NCBI GenBank assembly: GCA_036490715.1 | Contig: DASXDL010000030.1 | Coordinates: 124,001 to 188,000, forward strand | DNA length: 64,000 bases | From: FEN-1191 sp036490715 | GTDB lineage: Bacteria; Pseudomonadota; Gammaproteobacteria; Steroidobacterales; Steroidobacteraceae | Reading direction: 5' to 3' | In this document: in pieces, positions 60,453 to 64,000 of the stretch | Position numbering within the stretch: the first letter of the stretch is position 1 | Layout of the letters: the number at the start of each line of letters is the position of its first letter | Made by a program: the position numbers and the translations under genes | Notes under the pieces: model-generated | Database searches by the model: none | What the model was told of the DNA's origin: nothing | Seen by the model: only the letters and a program-made list of their open reading frames with translations

Positions 60453-61841
60453 ATGATGGAACGACGAGCGCTGGTGGTCGACGACTCGAAATCCGCGCGG
60501 GCATTTCTGACGCGGATCCTCGAGCGCTACGAGCTATCGGTGGACGGGGTCGACTCGGCCGAGCAGGCGATCGAGTACCTGGCCGGTCAGCGTCCCGACG
60601 TCATCTTCATGGATCACCTGATGCCCGGCATGGACGGGTTTCAGGCGGTGCAGGCGATCAAGAACAACCCGCGCACCGCGACCATCCCGATCATGATGTA
60701 CACCTCGCAGGAAGGCGAGTTGTACCTGAGCCAGGCGCGTGCGCTAGGCGCGATCGGCGTGCTACCCAAGCAGATCAAGCACGTCGATGTGTCCAAGGCG
60801 CTCGAACAGCTGCACCTGCTGGTCAAGCCCGAGCGCGATATCGAGACCGTGCGGGTGCATTCACCGACCGAGGACACCGAGCTGGTCGACCAGCCGCCGC
60901 CGGTGCACGATCTGTCGCCACCGCTCGACACCACCAGCGAACGCCGTGGTCCCAACCGGCCGAACGTGCCGGCGCTGCCCGCGGACCTGCGCCTGGTGCT
61001 CGAAGGCATGCTCACGCACCACATGCTGGACGTGCGCCGCTTTCTGGTGGAGAACCTCGAGTCCAACGCCGATCGCATCGTCGGCGACCTGCGGCTGCTG
61101 GCGCAAGATCAGGCGCCGCGTCCGGCCAGCCCGGCGCTCGGCCCCCGTGCCGGCGACTGGCGAGTGTGGCTGGCAGCGGCCGGCCTCGCTGCCGCGTTCG
61201 TGTTCGGCCTGCAATGGTCCAAGCAGCGCGGCCAGAGCGAGGCCCTGAGTAGTCAGCTGTCGACGGCGCAGCAGCAGCTGTCCGAGACGCAGCAGACTCT
61301 GGATTCGCTGCAGGCCTCCGATGCCGCCGCCGCCGCCGGGGCCGCTGCCCCGACCAACGAGGCCGCCGCGCCGGCCGCCGATGCCGGCCGCGGCAGCTCG
61401 CTGATCGAGCCGGTGCCCTTTGGCGAGACGCCGCTGGCGCTCGCACGCCAGGAGCGCGTATCGAACCTGCTGACCCGGCTGAGCGCCTCGGGATTTCATG
61501 GCGTGGTACAGATCCGCAGCATCCCCGGGCGCTTTTGCACCGTGACCGGCCCGAGCGGCGCAACCGTGCTAGCGCCGGATGCGATGCTGTATTCCAAGTG
61601 CGAGCAGATCGCCAACGATCCGGCCTCATCCGGCCAGCGCCAGTCGGTCGCGTTCGCCAATATGCTGTCGATCGCGCGTCGCAATGCCGCCGGCAAGATC
61701 GACGTGCAGATCAGCGCCGGCAGCTCCGATGAAGTGCTCACCCCGTATCCGCCGGTCAGCGACACGCTCTCGGCGGGCGACTGGAATCGGGCCGCCGCTG
61801 CGAACAATCGCGTCGAAGTGAATTGGCAGACCACGCGCTGA
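60453..61841 (+). CDS. Response regulator receiver fused to a membrane-anchored extracytoplasmic domain
   Basis: A 462-residue protein. The receiver domain has RRALVVDDSKSARAFLTRIL, phospho-acceptor Asp in VIFMDHLMPGMDGF and Lys in GVLPKQIKH. A linker rich in acidic residues and Pro leads to one membrane helix (VWLAAAGLAAAFVFGLQW), a coiled coil (SEALSSQLSTAQQQLSETQQ) and a C-terminal domain with SGFHGVVQIRSIPGRFCTVT. No output DNA-binding domain is present. The end overlaps the next gene by 19 bases. Confidence 0.85.
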   Translation: MMERRALVVDDSKSARAFLTRILERYELSVDGVDSAEQAIEYLAGQRPDVIFMDHLMPGMDGFQAVQAIKNNPRTATIPIMMYTSQEGELYLSQARALGAIGVLPKQIKHVDVSKALEQLHLLVKPERDIETVRVHSPTEDTELVDQPPPVHDLSPPLDTTSERRGPNRPNVPALPADLRLVLEGMLTHHMLDVRRFLVENLESNADRIVGDLRLLAQDQAPRPASPALGPRAGDWRVWLAAAGLAAAFVFGLQWSKQRGQSEALSSQLSTAQQQLSETQQTLDSLQASDAAAAAGAAAPTNEAAAPAADAGRGSSLIEPVPFGETPLALARQERVSNLLTRLSASGFHGVVQIRSIPGRFCTVTGPSGATVLAPDAMLYSKCEQIANDPASSGQRQSVAFANMLSIARRNAAGKIDVQISAGSSDEVLTPYPPVSDTLSAGDWNRAAAANNRVEVNWQTTR

Positions 61842-62857
61842 GCTACGCGCCGAGCGGGCTGCTGCGCAGCGGACATTTGCAGACGCTCCTGGGCAGCGTC
61901 TGGCCCATCCCCTGGCTGGTACGGCGGCGCGCCGGTACGCTGCTGGCGCGCTCGCGCGAACGGCTGCTCGATTGCGGCGAAGGCGTGCGGCTGCAGGCCT
62001 TTATCAGCGCAGCGCTTAAGCCCACGCGGCGCGTGGCGCTGCTGCTGCACGGCTGGGAGGGCAGCAGCGAGGCCACCTACATACTCTCGCTCGGCAGCCT
62101 GCTGCTGCAGCACGGCTATGAGGTGGTACGGGTCAACTTGCGCGACCACGGCGCCACCCATCACCTCAATCGCGAGATTTTTCACTCCTGCCGGCTGCCG
62201 GAAGTGGTCGGCGCGGTCGCTGCGATCGCCCGAACTTACCCGCAGGCGCGCTTGTACCTGGCCGGCTTCTCGCTCGGCGGTAATTTTCTGCTGCGGGTGG
62301 CCGCCGATGAGCGCTCGCCGGCGCAGATCGCCGGCGTGGTGGCGGTCTCGCCGGTGCTTGATCCGGAGGCGACGCTGAGCGCGCTGGAGCGGGGCTGGCG
62401 GATTTACCGGCGCTCGTTCGTGCGGCGCTGGTCGCGCTCGTTGCGGCGCAAGCAGCGCAGCTGGCAGGGGGTGCATGACTTTCGCGACCTGCTGCGCTTG
62501 GGTCAGCTGCGCGGCATGACCGCAGGCCTGGTGCTCCGCTGCACCGACTTTCCCGATCTGGCGGCGTACCTGAATGGCTATGCGATCACCGGTCCTCGGC
62601 TCGCGACGCTGCGCTTTCCGGCCCGCGTGCTGTTGGCTGAGGATGACCCGATCGTGCCGGCCGCGGATCTGAAGCGGCTCGCCGCCTCACCGCTGCTGGT
62701 AGTGGAGCGCTCGCGTTATGGCGGTCACTGCGGCTTTGCCGACAGTTTGAGCGGCCCGAGCTGGGCCGATCGCTACGTCCTGGATCAGTTCGAGCAGTTC
62801 GACTCCAGCACCGCGCTCACAGGCGCTCGAGCGGATTTGGAATCCGCACGCGGCTGA
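61823..62857 (+). CDS. YheT-family alpha/beta hydrolase
   Basis: A 344-residue hydrolase. LLLHGWEGSSEATYILSLG is the first conserved region, the nucleophile elbow is LAGFSLGGNFLL, the acid is in AEDDPIVPAADL, and the catalytic His is likely in RYGGHCGFAD. This pattern fits YheT/EMB8-like hydrolases. The start is TTG 61823 within the previous gene. Its 3' end overlaps the convergent gene by about 40 bases. Confidence 0.88.
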   Translation: MADHALSYAPSGLLRSGHLQTLLGSVWPIPWLVRRRAGTLLARSRERLLDCGEGVRLQAFISAALKPTRRVALLLHGWEGSSEATYILSLGSLLLQHGYEVVRVNLRDHGATHHLNREIFHSCRLPEVVGAVAAIARTYPQARLYLAGFSLGGNFLLRVAADERSPAQIAGVVAVSPVLDPEATLSALERGWRIYRRSFVRRWSRSLRRKQRSWQGVHDFRDLLRLGQLRGMTAGLVLRCTDFPDLAAYLNGYAITGPRLATLRFPARVLLAEDDPIVPAADLKRLAASPLLVVERSRYGGHCGFADSLSGPSWADRYVLDQFEQFDSSTALTGARADLESARG

Positions 62858-63224
62858 TCCAGGAGGCGGTGCCGATGATCAGGCCGACCAGCGCGCCGGC
62901 GCCGATCAGCACCAGCATCGCATTGGCGCCAAAGCGCGCCTGCAGCAGCGGCAGCGCGATGGCCACGGCCGCCCCGGCCGCGAACGCACCGCCGATCAGC
63001 GTGCCGAGCGTTCGACGGCGCAGCCGCAGGAAGTCGGCCTGAAGGCTCTCGATCTGTTCGCGCCGCTCGCGCTGCGCGCGCGCCAGGTAGGCGGCGCGGC
63101 CGCGATTGTCGATGCTCGCGCGTGCGATCGCTGCTTGCAGCCGGCCGCCAAAGTCGGCCGGGGGCAGCGGCGCGGGCAGCGCCCGCGCCAGTGCCATATC
63201 CAGGGCGCGCTCGTCATCGTCCAT
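62817..63224 (-). CDS. Membrane protein, possible anti-sigma partner
   Basis: A 135-residue protein. The N-terminal 70 residues are charged and helical (DDDERALDMALARALPAPLP, RAAYLARAQRERREQIESLQ), followed by two helices (LGTLIGGAFAAGAAVAIALP, AMLVLIGAGALVGLIIGTAS). It overlaps the ECF sigma gene (ATGA). The arrangement suggests an anti-sigma factor, but no zinc-binding HxxxCxxC motif is present. Confidence 0.75.
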   Translation of the reverse strand: MDDDERALDMALARALPAPLPPADFGGRLQAAIARASIDNRGRAAYLARAQRERREQIESLQADFLRLRRRTLGTLIGGAFAAGAAVAIALPLLQARFGANAMLVLIGAGALVGLIIGTASWISRVRIPNPLERL

Positions 63225-63817
63225 CAGTTGCTCTCCAGCCAGTGTCCGGCGTCGGCCATTCCGCGCCGCCGCAGCTGCTCGAGCAGCGCGGCCCGGGCCC
63301 GAAACAGCGTGGTCTTGACCGTGCCCTCGGGCATGCCGAGCATCAGCGCGACCTCGCTGACCGAACGGTCCTCATAGTAGAACAGCGTCAAGCTGCGCCG
63401 GTAGCGTTCGGGCAGCAGCTCCACCAGCTCGCGCAGCAGCTGCATTCGGTCGTCCGGCTCGCTCGCCGGCGCGTTCAGCGACAGCACCTGCTCTTCGATC
63501 TCGGCATCGCTCATCGAGGCGAGCTCGCGCCGGCGCTCGAGCGCGGTCAGGCAACGGTTGCGCGTGATGGTATAGATCCAGGTCGACAGCGAAGCGCGCT
63601 GGTCATACCCCGACAGTGCCTTCCAGATTCGCACCAGGCTCTCCTGCGCGGCATCCTCGGCCGCGGCGGTGTCACGCAACAACGTGCAGCACAGCCGAAA
63701 CACCTTGTTCTGATAGCGCTTGAGCAGCAGCTCGAACGCGGCCTCGAGGCCACCGCTTTGCAGCAGGCTGACGATGTCGCGATCTTGTGCCGCAGCATCG
63801 GTCGGCGCTGGCTGCAT
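63224..63817 (-). CDS. ECF-type RNA polymerase sigma factor
   Basis: A 197-residue sigma factor. Region 2 has FELLLKRYQNKVFRLCCTLL, DTAAAEDAAQESLVRIWKAL and STWIYTITRNRCLTALERRR; region 4 has LVELLPERYRRSLTLFYYED and VSEVALMLGMPEGTVKTTLF. ATG 63817 has GAGG upstream; a TTG at 63868 would add 17 residues. It is coupled to the membrane protein gene. Confidence 0.92.
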   Translation of the reverse strand: MQPAPTDAAAQDRDIVSLLQSGGLEAAFELLLKRYQNKVFRLCCTLLRDTAAAEDAAQESLVRIWKALSGYDQRASLSTWIYTITRNRCLTALERRRELASMSDAEIEEQVLSLNAPASEPDDRMQLLRELVELLPERYRRSLTLFYYEDRSVSEVALMLGMPEGTVKTTLFRARAALLEQLRRRGMADAGHWLESN

Positions 63818-63966
63818 GGACGTCGGTACCTCGACTTTATTACCCGCCGGCGGGTCCACCGGTTTCAACCTTTTGGCGTCCGGTTGCCACTAAAGGACCA
63901 GCTGAGTTTGAAACCGACCTTCACACCCGGGGGTATCAAGCACGTGTCCCGCAATTTGACCCGAGG

Positions 63967-63997
63967 CTTCTACCGTGGATCCCACTACTGTTGTCAA
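63967..63997 (-). promoter_or_regulatory. Possible sigma-70 promoter for the ECF sigma gene
   Basis: On the minus strand a perfect TTGACA (63992-63997) is followed after 19 bases by TAGAAG (63967-63972), a 4 of 6 match to the -10 box. The spacing is long, so this is a weak call. It lies 150 bases upstream of the chosen start. Confidence 0.3.
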
Positions 63998-64000
63998 CGC

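Noticed and set aside
1..64000. CRISPR arrays, rRNA operons, prophage modules or riboswitches
   Set aside because: No regularly spaced repeats, rRNA sequence, phage structural genes or recognisable aptamers were seen.

Overview
The window is a high-GC (roughly two-thirds G+C), gene-dense chromosomal segment from a gammaproteobacterium. The likely setting is the Xanthomonadales/Nevskiales side of the class. This rests on protein content: an acyl-ornithine-type transcarbamylase in an argR-argG-argC-argD-argF'-argB-argH operon, a cytochrome c4/DsbA pair, a Tat-exported HiPIP, UbiK, LptM, FlhC-like regulators and many TPR/LuxR-type regulators. The species cannot be fixed from the sequence alone.

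Layout. 1-3.1 kb: a truncated MFS transporter divergent from an M20 amidohydrolase, then an unassigned beta-rich protein. 3.1-5.1 kb: a glnK-amtB operon with a sigma-54 promoter, in which the PII protein lacks most of its T-loop. 5.1-10.4 kb: ubiK, a cytochrome c5, an overlapping ada / 2OG-Fe(II) oxygenase / alkB repair operon, a cupin, an unknown protein and a HiPIP. 10.4-12.4 kb: a decayed small gene, an IS481-family insertion sequence and tRNA-Arg(CCG), with the IS lying 2 bp from the tRNA 3' end. 12.4-15.1 kb: dsbA and cytochrome c4 divergent from engB, then a LexA-like box overlapping a perfect 17-bp hairpin and an exported hypothetical. 15.3-18.6 kb: a giant LuxR-family ATPase regulator and a DUF4242-like protein. 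18.6-19.2 kb: remnants of an arsenic-type acetyltransferase and an aquaporin. 19.2-23.5 kb: nat, polA and a TIGR02466-type oxygenase. 23.6-28 kb: a TAXI-type binding protein, a lipoprotein and a winged-helix/TPR regulator. 28.1-31.1 kb: a small leader-like peptide gene, then a DUF1800/DUF1501 pair. 31.1-39.9 kb: the arginine operon, with tandem ARG boxes over the argR promoter. 40.1-42.2 kb: a VOC protein with a histone-H1-like tail, and nudC. 42.3-51.3 kb: a complete RND efflux operon, an M20 peptidase and a large membrane protein. 51.5-55.9 kb: dinB/tetR and a gene graveyard (TetR, Hint-domain and FlhC remnants), then a DUF4239 protein and an intact FlhC-like gene. 56-64 kb: an FlhD-like gene, an ABC exporter, PAP2, a GT4 glycosyltransferase, a membrane-anchored response regulator, a YheT-type hydrolase and an ECF sigma factor with its membrane partner.

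The most interesting points are the T-loop-deleted PII beside AmtB, the arginine operon whose transcarbamylase carries Ala at the residue that separates acetyl- from succinyl-ornithine specificity and which includes an unassigned P-loop gene, the divergent FlhC-like/FlhD-like pair with a second decayed FlhC copy, and the LexA-like box fused to a perfect hairpin between convergent genes. All domain assignments come from reading the sequence; no database search was run.
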